Positions 1-8,111 of a stretch of DNA of 38,554 bases are shown here, in pieces. How positions within the stretch are numbered: position 1 is the stretch's first letter; each line of letters begins with the position of its first letter. The stretch covers positions 1 through 38,554 of the forward strand of contig NZ_WIWC01000048.1 of the NCBI RefSeq assembly GCF_009600315.1, given 5' to 3'. The notes under the pieces were generated by a model. The model did no database searches. It was not told the DNA's origin and was given only the letters and a program-made list of their open reading frames with translations. The translations under genes and the position numbers were made by a program. Origin of the DNA: Pseudomonas helleri. GTDB lineage: Bacteria; Pseudomonadota; Gammaproteobacteria; Pseudomonadales; Pseudomonadaceae.

Positions 1-265
1 CCAGAACGTTGCCGCCTGCGGCCCCGAGTGCGCCACCAATGGCGGCTTCGCCACGGCTGCGTTTGTCAGCGCCTACTGCGCTGCCGGCGGCGCCGCCGAC
101 GCCTGCACCAATGGCAGAGCCGGTCGAGCCGCCGAGCTGTTGTCCAACTACGGCGCCAAGAACCCCGCCTAATGCGCCGCCTACACCGGCTTCGGTGGTG
201 CCACCGGCCGAGGCAATGCCACTGACCAGGCCAAGGGACAACAAGAGAATAGAGGTGAGCTTCAT
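1..265 (-). CDS. Glycine-zipper envelope protein, 3' end outside window
   Basis: Reading leftward from an ATG at 265 gives an open frame of 88 codons that runs off the left edge. The first 20 residues form a typical Sec signal peptide (Lys2, a Leu-rich core, then an Ala-Ser-Ala end). The rest is almost pure Gly/Ala with small residues spaced GxxxG, for example GGALGGVLGAVVG and GAGVGGAAGSAVGA, followed by KRSRGE and another glycine-rich stretch. This is the glycine-zipper pattern of small outer-membrane or periplasmic proteins that insert into or span lipid. No enzyme motif is visible. The Shine-Dalgarno sequence before the ATG is poor. Exact function is unknown. Confidence 0.75.
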   Translation of the reverse strand, partial: MKLTSILLLSLGLVSGIASAGGTTEAGVGGALGGVLGAVVGQQLGGSTGSAIGAGVGGAAGSAVGADKRSRGEAAIGGALGAAGGNVL

Positions 266-424
266 AGGTGAGTCTCAAATGGATGACGACGCGATCCTGA
301 GGCCCAAAAGGGTTGGTTACAATCGAAATCCGACCAGTAACACGAGTTGTACACAATTACCTAACTTATTGTTTTTATTGGGGAACTTATCAGGTTTTGG
401 ACGGTCTGTTAGCTAGTTCGATGA

Positions 425-454
425 GGCCGTTTTCGTGAGGAAACGGCCTTTTTT
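425..454 (+). terminator. Rightward intrinsic terminator with no gene before it
   Basis: GGCCGTTT (425-432) pairs perfectly with AAACGGCC (441-448) and is followed by six Ts. The T-run lies on the plus strand only. Read leftward the hairpin is followed by TCATCG, so it does not suit the fdh operon that ends at 508. No plus-strand gene lies upstream, which suggests a small RNA from the 300-425 interval. I see no convincing -35/-10 pair for it. Confidence 0.7.
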
Positions 455-507
455 GTGGGTGCAGTTTGACCGTGAGGGGCGGCTGGGTCGCCCATCGAAG
501 CCTGCGT

Positions 508-2856
508 TTAACCGGCTTTGGCCACAATCATGTTCGACGCTGTCGCGGGCTCCAGACAGATGGCCACGAACTTGGAGGTCGGGGTGTGGCTGCCATCCCC
601 AGTGCTTTCAAGCGGCACCAACGGGTTGACCTCTGGGTAGTAAGCGGCCGCCTGTCCTGCCGGAATATCGAAGGCCAGCAATGTGAAGTTTTTAACCCGA
701 CGCTCACGCTCGTCATTCCAGATCGAAACGATGTCGACCTTCTGTCCCGGCTTGAAGCCCAGACGGATGATGTCGGCTTCGTTTACGAACAGCACGTCAC
801 GTTGTCCCTTGACGCCGCGATAGCGGTCATCGAGGCCATAAATGGTGGTGTTGTACTGATCGTGTGAGCGCATCGATTGCAAAATCAAATCGGGCAGACG
901 GCCATTGGCGCGGGCGCGGGCATCGACCAGGTCACGGGGTAATTGATTGGCCCGGAAGTTGGCGCGCTTACTCGGCGTGTTCCACTGCCGTGCGCCTGCC
1001 GAGTTACCGAGGTAGAAACCGCCGGGGTGCTTAATGCGCTCGTTGAAATCTTTAAAGCCGGGAATGGTGTCAGCAATCAGGTCGCGAATGCGGCTGTAGT
1101 CGGCCACAACCCAGTTCCAGTCAATGGGGTGTGTGCCCAGCGTAGCGGCTGCAATGCCCGCAACGATGGCGGGCTCCGAGCGCATCTGGTTCGACAACGG
1201 CTGCAATTGCCCGTTGGAGGCATGCACCATGCTGAATGAGTCTTCGACCGTCACCGCTTGCGGGCCTTCGGCCTGAAGGTCGATATCGGTGCGGCCCAGG
1301 CACGGCAGAATCAAGGCTTCTTTGCCGTGCATCAAATGGCTGCGGTTGAGTTTGGTGCTGATCTGCACCGTCAGATCGCAATTGCGCAGCGCCTCAGCGG
1401 TACGTGGGCTGTCCGGCGTGGCTTGAGCAAAGTTGCCGCCCAGCGCGATAAACACTTTGGCGCGCCCTTCAAGCATGGCGTGAATGGCTTCAACCACATT
1501 GTGGCCGTTTTCACGCGGTACTTTGAACTGGAAGCGACGCTCCAGCGCATCAAGAAACGCTGCAGGCGGACGCTCGTTGATGCCCATGGTGCGGTCGCCC
1601 TGCACGTTACTGTGGCCGCGTACCGGGCACAGACCCGCGCCGGGGCGGCCGATATTGCCGCGCAGGAGCATCAGGTTGGCAATTTCCTGAATGGTTTGCA
1701 CCGAATGCCGGTGTTGGGTGATACCCATCGCCCAGCACATGATCACGTTTTTGCCTTTGAGGTACATCCGGGCGGCACGCTCGATGTCGACCAGTGACAG
1801 GCCTGACTGTTCGATGATGTGATCCCACGGTGTGTCATCAAGGCTGGCGATGTAATCCAGAACACCGGCCGTGTGCTCATTCAAAAAGGCGTGATCAAAC
1901 ACTGCCGGCTCGCCGGCTGCTTGCGCGTCGCGCTCCCATTGCAGCAGAAACTTGGCCATGCCGCGCAGCAATGCCATGTCGCCACCCAGCGCCGGGCGCA
2001 GGTAAGCAGTGTTGGTGGGGCGGTCGCCGTTGGTGAGCATTTCGAGGGGGTGTTGCGGGTGCTGAAAACGCTCCAGGCCGCGCTCTTTGAGCGGATTTAC
2101 GCACACCACCTGAGCGCCGCGCTGAACGGCTTCGCGCAGGGGCTCCAGCATACGTGGATGGTTGGTGCCGGGATTTTGCCCCAGTACGAAAATCGCATCC
2201 GCGTGCTCAAAATCGTCAAAGGTCACGGTGCCTTTGCCCACGCCAATACTTTGCGCCAGTGCCACGCCGCTGGCCTCGTGGCACATGTTTGAACAGTCCG
2301 GAAAGTTGTTGCTGCCAAATGCCCGTACAAATAATTGGTACAGATAAGCCGCTTCGTTGCTGGCTCGCCCCGAGGTATAGAACTCGGCTTCGTCAGGGCT
2401 GGAGAGGTTCAACAAATGCCGGGCGATCAACGCGAATGCAGCTTCCCAACTGATGGGCACATAGCGGTCGCTGTCGGCGTCATAGCGCATTGGCTCAGTC
2501 AAGCGACCTTGATATTCCAGCCAGTAGTCGCTTTGCTCCAGCAATGCGCTGACGCTGTATTTGGCGAAGAACGCGGCATCCACCCGGCGTTTGGTCGCTT
2601 CCCAGTTCACCGCTTTGGCGCCGTTTTCGCAGAACTTCACCAGGCCGCTTTCAGGCGAATCACCCCATGCACAGCCGGGGCAGTCGAAACCGCCGTTCTG
2701 GTTGGTCTTGAGCATCATGCGCAGGTTTTTCAGCGCGTTATCACTGGTCAACCACGCTTGCGCCACACTGATCAGCGCGCCCCAGCCGCCTGCCGGGCCT
2801 TTGTAGGGCTTATAGCGTGGAGTCGGGGTTTTATCGGCTTGATGATGCGTGCTCAC
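508..2856 (-). CDS. FdhF/YdeP-family molybdopterin oxidoreductase
   Basis: This 782-residue protein resembles the YdeP/Fdh-alpha-like branch of the DMSO reductase superfamily, which carries bis-MGD molybdenum cofactor in the cytoplasm. E. coli YdeP is linked to acid resistance; the substrate is not established. Near the N-terminus is FDCPGCAWG (Cys59, Cys62) with another Cys at 76. Further in are the FPDCSNMCHEASG segment and cofactor-binding stretches such as VLGQNPGTNHPRM and RGHSNVQGDRTMG. I chose the GTG at 2856: it overlaps the fdhD stop as GTGA and has AGGAG just upstream. The ATG at 2943 would overlap fdhD by 90 bases. The pairing with fdhD fits, because FdhD sulfurates the molybdenum cofactor. 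Confidence 0.88.
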   Translation of the reverse strand: MSTHHQADKTPTPRYKPYKGPAGGWGALISVAQAWLTSDNALKNLRMMLKTNQNGGFDCPGCAWGDSPESGLVKFCENGAKAVNWEATKRRVDAAFFAKYSVSALLEQSDYWLEYQGRLTEPMRYDADSDRYVPISWEAAFALIARHLLNLSSPDEAEFYTSGRASNEAAYLYQLFVRAFGSNNFPDCSNMCHEASGVALAQSIGVGKGTVTFDDFEHADAIFVLGQNPGTNHPRMLEPLREAVQRGAQVVCVNPLKERGLERFQHPQHPLEMLTNGDRPTNTAYLRPALGGDMALLRGMAKFLLQWERDAQAAGEPAVFDHAFLNEHTAGVLDYIASLDDTPWDHIIEQSGLSLVDIERAARMYLKGKNVIMCWAMGITQHRHSVQTIQEIANLMLLRGNIGRPGAGLCPVRGHSNVQGDRTMGINERPPAAFLDALERRFQFKVPRENGHNVVEAIHAMLEGRAKVFIALGGNFAQATPDSPRTAEALRNCDLTVQISTKLNRSHLMHGKEALILPCLGRTDIDLQAEGPQAVTVEDSFSMVHASNGQLQPLSNQMRSEPAIVAGIAAATLGTHPIDWNWVVADYSRIRDLIADTIPGFKDFNERIKHPGGFYLGNSAGARQWNTPSKRANFRANQLPRDLVDARARANGRLPDLILQSMRSHDQYNTTIYGLDDRYRGVKGQRDVLFVNEADIIRLGFKPGQKVDIVSIWNDERERRVKNFTLLAFDIPAGQAAAYYPEVNPLVPLESTGDGSHTPTSKFVAICLEPATASNMIVAKAG

Positions 2857-3692
2857 GGTTGATTCTCCTGCGCCGGGCTGTACACCCGAGGCGCGCTTTT
2901 TTGTGGCAGATGAATAAGGTTGAGGTTGTGCCGGCGGGCCCATTGCAACGCCAGCCCGGTGGGCGACGACAGGCTGATCAGGGTTTGAATGCCCGCACGC
3001 AGCACTTTTTGAATCAGCTCAAGGCTGCACCGGCTGGTGACAATGGCGGCACCGCCAGTCAGATCAATACGCTGGCGCACCAGTGCGCCGATCAATTTAT
3101 CCAGGGCGTTATGTCGGCCAATGTCTTCGCGGCCCATCAACAGTTCGCCCTGTCCGTCCATAAACACGGCGGCATGTACGGCGCCGCAGTGTTGCCCCAA
3201 AGGCTGGAAGTCGCTGATGCGCTGGCGTAAGCCATCAAGCCACTGCGCGGGAGGCAATGCTGCGCCCGCCAGCACCTTGAGATCAGGCAGGGCCTGTTCA
3301 ACCGCTTCAACCCCACACAGGCCACAACCGCTGGTGCCCGCTAATTGCCGACGTTGCTGTTTGAGGTTCCAGAAGGCACGGCTGGCGATTTCGACCTGCG
3401 CATATTGAGCCGAACCGTTGCCGGTCAGTTTGAGGTCGTAGATTTCGCTGGCGTCATGAATGATGCCGCTGCCCAAACTGAAACCGACGATAAAGTCTTC
3501 AAGGTCGGTGGGCGTGACCAGCATCACGGCTTGGCTTATGCCGTTATAGGCAATTGCCAGAGCCACTTCTTCGGCCAAGGCGGTTTCGCCACCGCTGTTG
3601 TGGTCCATCGAGGTGTAGTGATAGGTCTGGCTGGCAGCGGGCGCGGCCGACATTGAGGCGGGCGCCGCGCACACCGGGCGCTTGGCGTTCAT
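2853..3692 (-). CDS. fdhD: Formate dehydrogenase accessory sulfurtransferase FdhD
   Basis: FdhD moves sulfur from IscS-type desulfurases to the molybdenum cofactor of formate dehydrogenase-like enzymes. The protein has 279 residues, usual for the family. The hallmark SGCGLCG lies at about 121-127 and holds the Cys123/Cys126 pair used in sulfur transfer. Conserved LEDFIVGFSLGSGII (about 64-78) and MGREDIGRHNALDKLIG are also present. Its TGA stop lies inside the GTGA start of the YdeP-like gene, so the two are probably translationally coupled. The first 30 residues are Ala/Pro-rich and poorly conserved, and the Shine-Dalgarno before the ATG is weak, so a start slightly downstream is possible. 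Confidence 0.92.
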   Translation of the reverse strand: MNAKRPVCAAPASMSAAPAASQTYHYTSMDHNSGGETALAEEVALAIAYNGISQAVMLVTPTDLEDFIVGFSLGSGIIHDASEIYDLKLTGNGSAQYAQVEIASRAFWNLKQQRRQLAGTSGCGLCGVEAVEQALPDLKVLAGAALPPAQWLDGLRQRISDFQPLGQHCGAVHAAVFMDGQGELLMGREDIGRHNALDKLIGALVRQRIDLTGGAAIVTSRCSLELIQKVLRAGIQTLISLSSPTGLALQWARRHNLNLIHLPQKSAPRVYSPAQENQP

Positions 3693-3730
3693 AAGGCAAT
3701 ACCGACATTTGGGTCAGTACTAAGCCTAGG

Positions 3731-3774
3731 CGCGACACAAGGTCGCGTCTAATCGCTAGCATTGATCTAGCGAT
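3731..3774. promoter_or_regulatory. Inverted repeats upstream of fdhD, possible LysR operator
   Basis: Two perfect inverted repeats sit in the 94-base gap between the LysR gene and fdhD: CGCGAC-N5-GTCGCG (3731-3747) and ATCGCTAG-N7-CTAGCGAT (3752-3774). Neither has a T-run, so they do not look like terminators. The second has the size and symmetry of a LysR-type site, and its position just before fdhD suits control by the adjacent regulator. This is inference from position and symmetry. Confidence 0.4.
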
Positions 3775-3786
3775 AGATGGCGTCGA

Positions 3787-4674
3787 TCAGTTGGGGCTGA
3801 GTGATTTTTGGTAGAGCGCAAAGCAGGCTTCTGCAAGGGCAGAGCGGGGTGCTTCCCGGCGCATGATCAAGCCCAGTTGAGCCACCGTTTTAGCCTCTGC
3901 AATGGGGTGCAGCCGCAAGTCATCGGTCAGTGCTTCAAGGCCGCCCTCCAGCGGCATTACCGCACAGCAGAGCCCGCCGTGAACGGCTTGAAGCAATTGA
4001 TGGACGGCATCGGTTTCGATCAAGGGCTTGGGCGTCAGGCCTCGACTGTGGAAGTTATGATCAATGGACTGACGAAAATGCATGCCACCGCTGAGCAAGC
4101 CCAGTGGCAATTCAATCAGCGCTTCCCAGCTCAAGGGCTGCTCACCAAAGCTGAAATGCCGTTGGTCGTAAAGCAGTCCCATGCGGGTTTCACCCAGTGC
4201 CAGAAAATCAAAGCGTTCGTGATCAAGACGGTCGAGGTAAGACACGCCCACGTCCAGCCCGTTGCTGGCGAGTTGCTCCAGTATGTGTTCGGAGCTGAGC
4301 GCCGACAGCTCAAAGCGCAGCTCGGGATGCTCCTGATGCAGGCGATGCAATAAAGGCAGCGGATCAAAACTTGATAAAGGCACCACACCCATGCGCAGCG
4401 TACCGATCAGATGGCCACGACAGGCAGCGGCTTCGGCCTGCAGGCCGTCGTAGGCTGCCAGCACCGTCCTGGCCCAGGCGAGGATGCGTTCGCCGGGCGC
4501 GGTAAAGCTTTCGAAGCGCTGGCCGCGATTGACCAGTTGCAGATCGAGTTCCTGCTCAAGGCTGCGCAGGCGCATGGACAGCGTGGGTTGGGTGATGTGG
4601 CAACGCGCGGCGGCTTGACCGAAATGCCGGGTCTCGTCGAGGGCAATCAGAAATTTCAGCTGTTTAATGTCCAT
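3787..4674 (-). CDS. LysR-family transcriptional regulator
   Basis: At 295 residues the length is typical of LysR regulators. Residues 1-60 form the winged helix-turn-helix (MDIKQLKFLIALDETRHFGQ, then ITQPTLSMRLRSLEQEL). The rest is a periplasmic-binding-protein-like effector domain with MGVVPLSS and LDVGVSYLDR strands. It lies directly upstream of fdhD and the YdeP-like gene in the same direction, so it is the obvious candidate regulator of them. The effector is unknown. It is divergent from the kbp-like gene at 4790, and a small palindrome GGTGA-T-TCACC (about 4686-4696) lies just before its start. Confidence 0.88.
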   Translation of the reverse strand: MDIKQLKFLIALDETRHFGQAAARCHITQPTLSMRLRSLEQELDLQLVNRGQRFESFTAPGERILAWARTVLAAYDGLQAEAAACRGHLIGTLRMGVVPLSSFDPLPLLHRLHQEHPELRFELSALSSEHILEQLASNGLDVGVSYLDRLDHERFDFLALGETRMGLLYDQRHFSFGEQPLSWEALIELPLGLLSGGMHFRQSIDHNFHSRGLTPKPLIETDAVHQLLQAVHGGLCCAVMPLEGGLEALTDDLRLHPIAEAKTVAQLGLIMRREAPRSALAEACFALYQKSLSPN

Positions 4675-4789
4675 CGTCGCTCCACGGGTGATTCACCGCC
4701 CGATTCTAACGTGCCGACCCTGAAACGTACTCTGCCAATGATGGTCTACGCTTATGTATCTGGATATCTCAACCCTAGGAGCGTGATTC

Positions 4790-5230
4790 ATGAGTATTTT
4801 TAGCTTTATCAAAGAAGCTGGTGAAAAAGTGATCGATTTGCTGACACCGGGCAACGCCCATGCGAGCGATCAACTGAAAGAGCACGTGGCAAAAGTAGGG
4901 TTGGGCAATCCCAATATCACCACTGAGGTGGATGGCGACAAAGTGACGGTCAAAGGTGAGGTCGCCACTCAGGAGGAGAAAGAAAAAATCCTGCTGGCAC
5001 TCGGCAATATTTCCGGTGTGGCGACGGTGGATGATCAGATCACCGTCACCGGACCAGCAGTTACCGCGGCACGCTTTGTGGTGGTTAAAGCTGGAGACAC
5101 GCTGAGCGCGATCGCCAAAGTTGAGTACGGGGATGGTTCTAAGTACATGAAAATCTTCGAAGCCAATAAGCCCATGCTTTCTGACCCGAACAAAATCTAC
5201 CCGGGCCAGACCCTACGTATTCCTGAGTAA
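4790..5230 (+). CDS. kbp: BON-LysM protein, Kbp/YgaU-like potassium-binding protein
   Basis: The protein has 146 residues in the usual Kbp order. An amphipathic N-terminal segment (MSIFSFIKEAGEKVIDLL) is followed by a BON domain at about 25-88 (ITTEVDGDKVTVKGEVATQ, VATVDDQITV), then a LysM domain at about 95-146 (VVKAGDTLSAIA, ending YPGQTLRIPE). E. coli Kbp is a cytoplasmic K+-binding protein needed for growth at high external K+. There is no signal peptide, consistent with a cytoplasmic location. AGGAG ends about nine bases before the ATG. The gene is monocistronic: LysR diverges on the left and a long palindrome follows on the right. Confidence 0.88.
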   Translation: MSIFSFIKEAGEKVIDLLTPGNAHASDQLKEHVAKVGLGNPNITTEVDGDKVTVKGEVATQEEKEKILLALGNISGVATVDDQITVTGPAVTAARFVVVKAGDTLSAIAKVEYGDGSKYMKIFEANKPMLSDPNKIYPGQTLRIPE

Positions 5231-5242
5231 ACCTCTGTATTT

Positions 5243-5373
5243 GTAGCAGCTGCCGAAGGCTGCGTCCGATTGCGAAGCGATCGTAAACCTTGAATGCGCG
5301 GTTCTACCGACGGATCGCACATTAATGTTTTACGACGGCTCCGCCCTCGGACGCAGCCTGCGGCAGCTGCTAC
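5243..5373. repeat. Long imperfect intergenic palindrome
   Basis: The 27-base arms at 5243-5269 (beginning GTAGCAGCTGCCG) and 5347-5373 (ending CGGCAGCTGCTAC) are reverse complements with one mismatch. They enclose about 77 bases that contain further short complementary stretches. The element fills the gap between the convergent kbp and yrfG genes. It shares the TCGGACGCAGCCT core with the element at 14786-14900, so both belong to one dispersed family. Confidence 0.85.
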
Positions 5374-5383
5374 GTGGATTGGT

Positions 5384-6046
5384 TCACAAGCCTTCCAGCA
5401 ACTCCCGATAATCTCCCAGCGCAGCAAATTCCTCGGTGTCTTTCGGGCCCTTGTTGCTGTCTGGCTGCTTGACCGCCAGCAAGTGAGCCACACCATACGC
5501 ACGGGCACTGCGCAGGATCGGCAGGGTGTCGTCGATAAACAGGCTGCGGGCTGGATCAAAACCGATATCGGCCTGCAGGGCATCCCAAAATGCCGGGCTT
5601 TCCTTGGGGAAACCGTAATCGTGCGAACTGATCAGGCGTTCGAAGTAAGGCGCCAGCTCAATGCGCTCCAATTTCAATGAAAGCGAATCGCGGTGCGCAT
5701 TGGTGATCATGATCACGCGTTTGCCGGCGCGTTTGATGGCGCCAAGAAACGTGTCGGCATCGGGGCGCAACGCAATCAGGTGCGCTGTTTCGAGCTTGAG
5801 TTCGCGAACCGGGATTTTCAGTTCGGTGCTCCAGAAATCCAGGCAATACCACTTCAGCAGACCGGCATTGCGCTCAAACAGCGGTGTCAGCTCCAGATCG
5901 GCCATCGCCCGGCTGATGCCATGCAGGTCGGCATAGCGCTGGGGCAAATGTTCCATCCAGAAATGATTGTCGTAGTGCAGGTCGAGCAACGTGCCGTCCA
6001 TATCGAGCAATACGGTATCAATGTCGCCCCAAGGTAAGGCTGTCAT
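5384..6046 (-). CDS. yrfG: GMP/IMP nucleotidase, HAD superfamily (YrfG)
   Basis: The 220-residue HAD phosphatase matches YrfG, which dephosphorylates GMP and IMP in E. coli. HAD motif I is LLDMDGTLLD (about 13-22) with the two catalytic Asp; motif II is MITNAHRD; motif III Lys is in YGFPKESPAFW; motif IV is LFIDDTLPIL. The frame extends to 6265, but the ATG at 6046 is preferred because GGGAGAAG lies at the right distance and the family begins just before motif I. It is divergent from nudE, a pairing also seen in enterics. Confidence 0.9.
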   Translation of the reverse strand: MTALPWGDIDTVLLDMDGTLLDLHYDNHFWMEHLPQRYADLHGISRAMADLELTPLFERNAGLLKWYCLDFWSTELKIPVRELKLETAHLIALRPDADTFLGAIKRAGKRVIMITNAHRDSLSLKLERIELAPYFERLISSHDYGFPKESPAFWDALQADIGFDPARSLFIDDTLPILRSARAYGVAHLLAVKQPDSNKGPKDTEEFAALGDYRELLEGL

Positions 6047-6081
6047 GTAAAACTTCTCCCGCAATTGAAAAACATCCGACA

Positions 6082-6109
6082 CAGACAATCGGAAAAGCCG
6101 GGGTATAGT
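6082..6109 (+). promoter_or_regulatory. Sigma-70-like promoter of nudE-cysQ
   Basis: CAGACA (6082-6087) and TATAGT (6104-6109) are separated by 16 bases. Transcription would begin near 6116, about 19 bases before the nudE ATG, leaving room for the GAGGAG ribosome site. The -35 is a partial match. Confidence 0.5.
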
Positions 6110-6134
6110 AACCCGTTCATATTGAGGAGCCGCT

Positions 6135-6701
6135 ATGCGCCAAAAACCCACCGTACTTGCCCGCGAAATTGTTGCCAGTAGCCGATTGTTTCGGGTCGAA
6201 GAAGTGCAATTGCGCTTTTCCAATGGCGTTGAACGCACGTATGAGCGGTTGGTGGGGCGCGGCAACGGTTATGGCGCGGTCATGATTGTGGCGATGGTCG
6301 ACGCCGAACACGCGATTCTGGTTGAAGAGTATTGCGGCGGTACCGACGAGTACGAAATTTCCTTGCCTAAAGGCCTGATTGAGCCGGGCGAAGACGTGCT
6401 GGCCGCTGCCGAACGTGAACTGAAAGAAGAGGCGGGCTACGGCGCGCGTCAGCTGGAGCATTTGACTGAACTGTCGCTGTCTCCCGGTTACATGAGTCAA
6501 AAAATTCAGGTGGTGTTGGCCACTGACCTCTACGAGGAGCGGCTGGAGGGCGACGAGCCCGAGCCGATGCGCGTTGATCGAGTCAACCTGCGTGAGCTGT
6601 CAAATCTGGTACTCAATCCGCAATTCAGCGAAGGCCGTGCATTGGCAGCGTTGTATCTGGCGCGAGATGTGCTGACCCAGCGCGGGGAGTTTCAACCGTG
6701 A
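6135..6701 (+). CDS. nudE: ADP compounds hydrolase NudE (Nudix)
   Basis: NudE cleaves Ap3A, ADP-ribose and NADH to AMP plus a second product. The 188-residue protein carries a full Nudix box at about 80-102 (GLIEPGEDVLAAAERELKEE, then AGYG), fitting GX5EX7REUXEEXGU with its metal-binding glutamates. The upstream GGTDEYEISLPKG and downstream LSPGYMSQKIQV segments fit the NudE subfamily. TGAGGAGCC precedes the ATG. It overlaps cysQ by four bases (GTGA), so the two are co-translated. The next two enzymes also act on nucleotides. Confidence 0.93.
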   Translation: MRQKPTVLAREIVASSRLFRVEEVQLRFSNGVERTYERLVGRGNGYGAVMIVAMVDAEHAILVEEYCGGTDEYEISLPKGLIEPGEDVLAAAERELKEEAGYGARQLEHLTELSLSPGYMSQKIQVVLATDLYEERLEGDEPEPMRVDRVNLRELSNLVLNPQFSEGRALAALYLARDVLTQRGEFQP

Positions 6702-7540
6702 GTGAGTGGCCGCACCCGTTGCTGGAAGGCGTCATCAAACTGGCCCATGCCGCAGGGGACGCCATTCTGCCGTTCTGGCGTGCGGATGTTGCGGTGACCG
6801 CCAAAGCGGATGATTCACCCGTCACTGCGGCTGATGTGGCGGCACACCATGTGTTGCTGGACGGTTTGACGGCCTTGGACCCGAGCATTCCGGTGTTGTC
6901 TGAGGAGGACGCCAATATCGCGCAGAGCATTCGTGCAGGCTGGACGCGCTGGTGGTTGGTTGACCCCCTGGACGGCACCAAGGAATTTATCGCGGGCAGT
7001 GAAGAATTCACCGTGAATGTTGCGCTGATCGAGCATGGGCGCGTCGTGTTTGGTGTGGTGTCCATGCCGACCAGCGGTCGTTGCTACTACGGTGGTGCGG
7101 GCTTGGGGGCTTGGCGTGCCGATGGCGATGTCATTGTGCCTATTAGCGTGCGTCACTCGCCGCCTGCGGGTGAGGCGTTGACGGTGGTGGCCAGCCGTCG
7201 GCATTCCAGTCCTGCGCAAGAGCGATTGTTGGCTGGATTGAGTGAACAGTTGGGCGAGTTGACGTTGGTCAGTGTGGGCAGCTCGTTGAAGTTTTGTTTA
7301 TTGGCTGAAGGAGCAGCCGATTGTTATCCGCGTCTGGCACCGACTTCGCAGTGGGACACGGCGGCGGCGCAAGGGGTGTTGGAAGGTGCGGGCGGGGTTG
7401 TGCTGCAACTCGATGGAGAGCCGTTCAGTTACCCGGCGCGCGAATCGTTGCTCAACGAGAGCTTTTTGGCGTTGCCGGCGCAGGCGCCGTGGCGCAAGGC
7501 TTTGCTGGATTTGGCGAAGATCAAGAGCCCCTCACCCTAA
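6698..7540 (+). CDS. cysQ: 3'(2'),5'-bisphosphate nucleotidase CysQ
   Basis: CysQ removes the 3'-phosphate from PAP (and PAPS), clearing a by-product of sulfate assimilation. The protein has 280 residues and the inositol-monophosphatase fold. LSEED (67-71) and WLVDPLDGTKEF (86-97) supply the metal-binding acidic residues. The second signature is APTSQWDTAAAQ in the C-terminal third. The GTG start at 6698 overlaps the nudE stop. The last three residues (Pro-Ser-Pro) and the TAA are encoded by the first bases of the intergenic repeat that starts at 7528, so the repeat appears to have set the present C-terminus. Confidence 0.93.
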   Translation: MSEWPHPLLEGVIKLAHAAGDAILPFWRADVAVTAKADDSPVTAADVAAHHVLLDGLTALDPSIPVLSEEDANIAQSIRAGWTRWWLVDPLDGTKEFIAGSEEFTVNVALIEHGRVVFGVVSMPTSGRCYYGGAGLGAWRADGDVIVPISVRHSPPAGEALTVVASRRHSSPAQERLLAGLSEQLGELTLVSVGSSLKFCLLAEGAADCYPRLAPTSQWDTAAAQGVLEGAGGVVLQLDGEPFSYPARESLLNESFLALPAQAPWRKALLDLAKIKSPSP

Positions 7541-7638
7541 CCCTCTCCCGGAGGGAGAGGGGACTAAAAGCAAAAGCAGTTTTGCGCAACGCCTCCGATC
7601 AAGTTCCCTCTCCCTCTGGGAGAGGGCTAGGGTGAGGG
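7528..7638. repeat. CCCTCACCCTA-type intergenic palindrome, copy 1
   Basis: The element starts CCCCTCACCCTAACCCTC and ends GAGGGCTAGGGTGAGGG, giving an inverted repeat with arms of about 30 bases. Each arm itself contains a small CTCCC-GGGAG palindrome. Copies occur at 28249-28340 and, truncated, at 38355-38448. It overlaps the last codons of cysQ and separates it from the convergent thioesterase gene. Confidence 0.9.
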
Positions 7639-7644
7639 TAGCGC

Positions 7645-8100
7645 TTAACGATGCAACACATACTGCCCGCTAAACCGTACTGCATCCTCACCACCGTGGG
7701 CATTGATCACCCGCGTCTCCAGCGTCAATCGCGCTCGGCCATGGCGCTTGTACATGGCTAAAAATTTATTCCACGCCGCTTCATCGGGCGCATCACACAG
7801 CACAATCGCGTCCTCGGTCACGGGCAGCGGGTAAGTAATGTGCCCTTCCTGAATCACGATGTGCCCGTCTTCAATCCCTGCCTCAAGCAAACTCAAATGC
7901 AACCAGCCCCATCCCGCAAGCACCGCACCGCAATACAAGCTGCCACCAAACATGGTGCTTTTATGGTTGATATTGGCCGGTAACGGCAAGTGCAGGCGTA
8001 GTTGGTGCGCCTGCCAACTCAACACCTTGAGCCCCATGTCTTGAGTGAGTGGAATGTCGTGGTGGAGCACTGACTCCAGATAACCACTGTCGCGAATCAT
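7645..8100 (-). CDS. Thioesterase-like hotdog protein (YiiD C-terminal domain)
   Basis: The 151-residue protein looks like the thioesterase domain fused to the C-terminus of E. coli YiiD. The signature is in the middle: NINHKSTMFGGSLYCGAVLA, followed by GWGWLHLSLLE, the long hotdog helix. The substrate is unknown. An upstream TTG (8115) also opens the frame, but the ATG at 8100 has GAGAGG seven bases before it. The gene starts 11 bases after the dctD stop in the same direction, so it may be carried on the dctBD transcript. Confidence 0.75.
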   Translation of the reverse strand: MIRDSGYLESVLHHDIPLTQDMGLKVLSWQAHQLRLHLPLPANINHKSTMFGGSLYCGAVLAGWGWLHLSLLEAGIEDGHIVIQEGHITYPLPVTEDAIVLCDAPDEAAWNKFLAMYKRHGRARLTLETRVINAHGGEDAVRFSGQYVLHR

Positions 8101-8111
8101 GCCAGGGCCTC

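Noticed and set aside
9..416. Pro/Ala-rich 135-codon frame at the left edge
   Set aside because: It is the reverse complement of a Gly/Ala-rich signal-peptide protein read from 265 leftward, which makes much better sense.
425..454. Terminator for the leftward fdhD-YdeP operon
   Set aside because: Read leftward, the hairpin is followed by TCATCG and not by a T-run.
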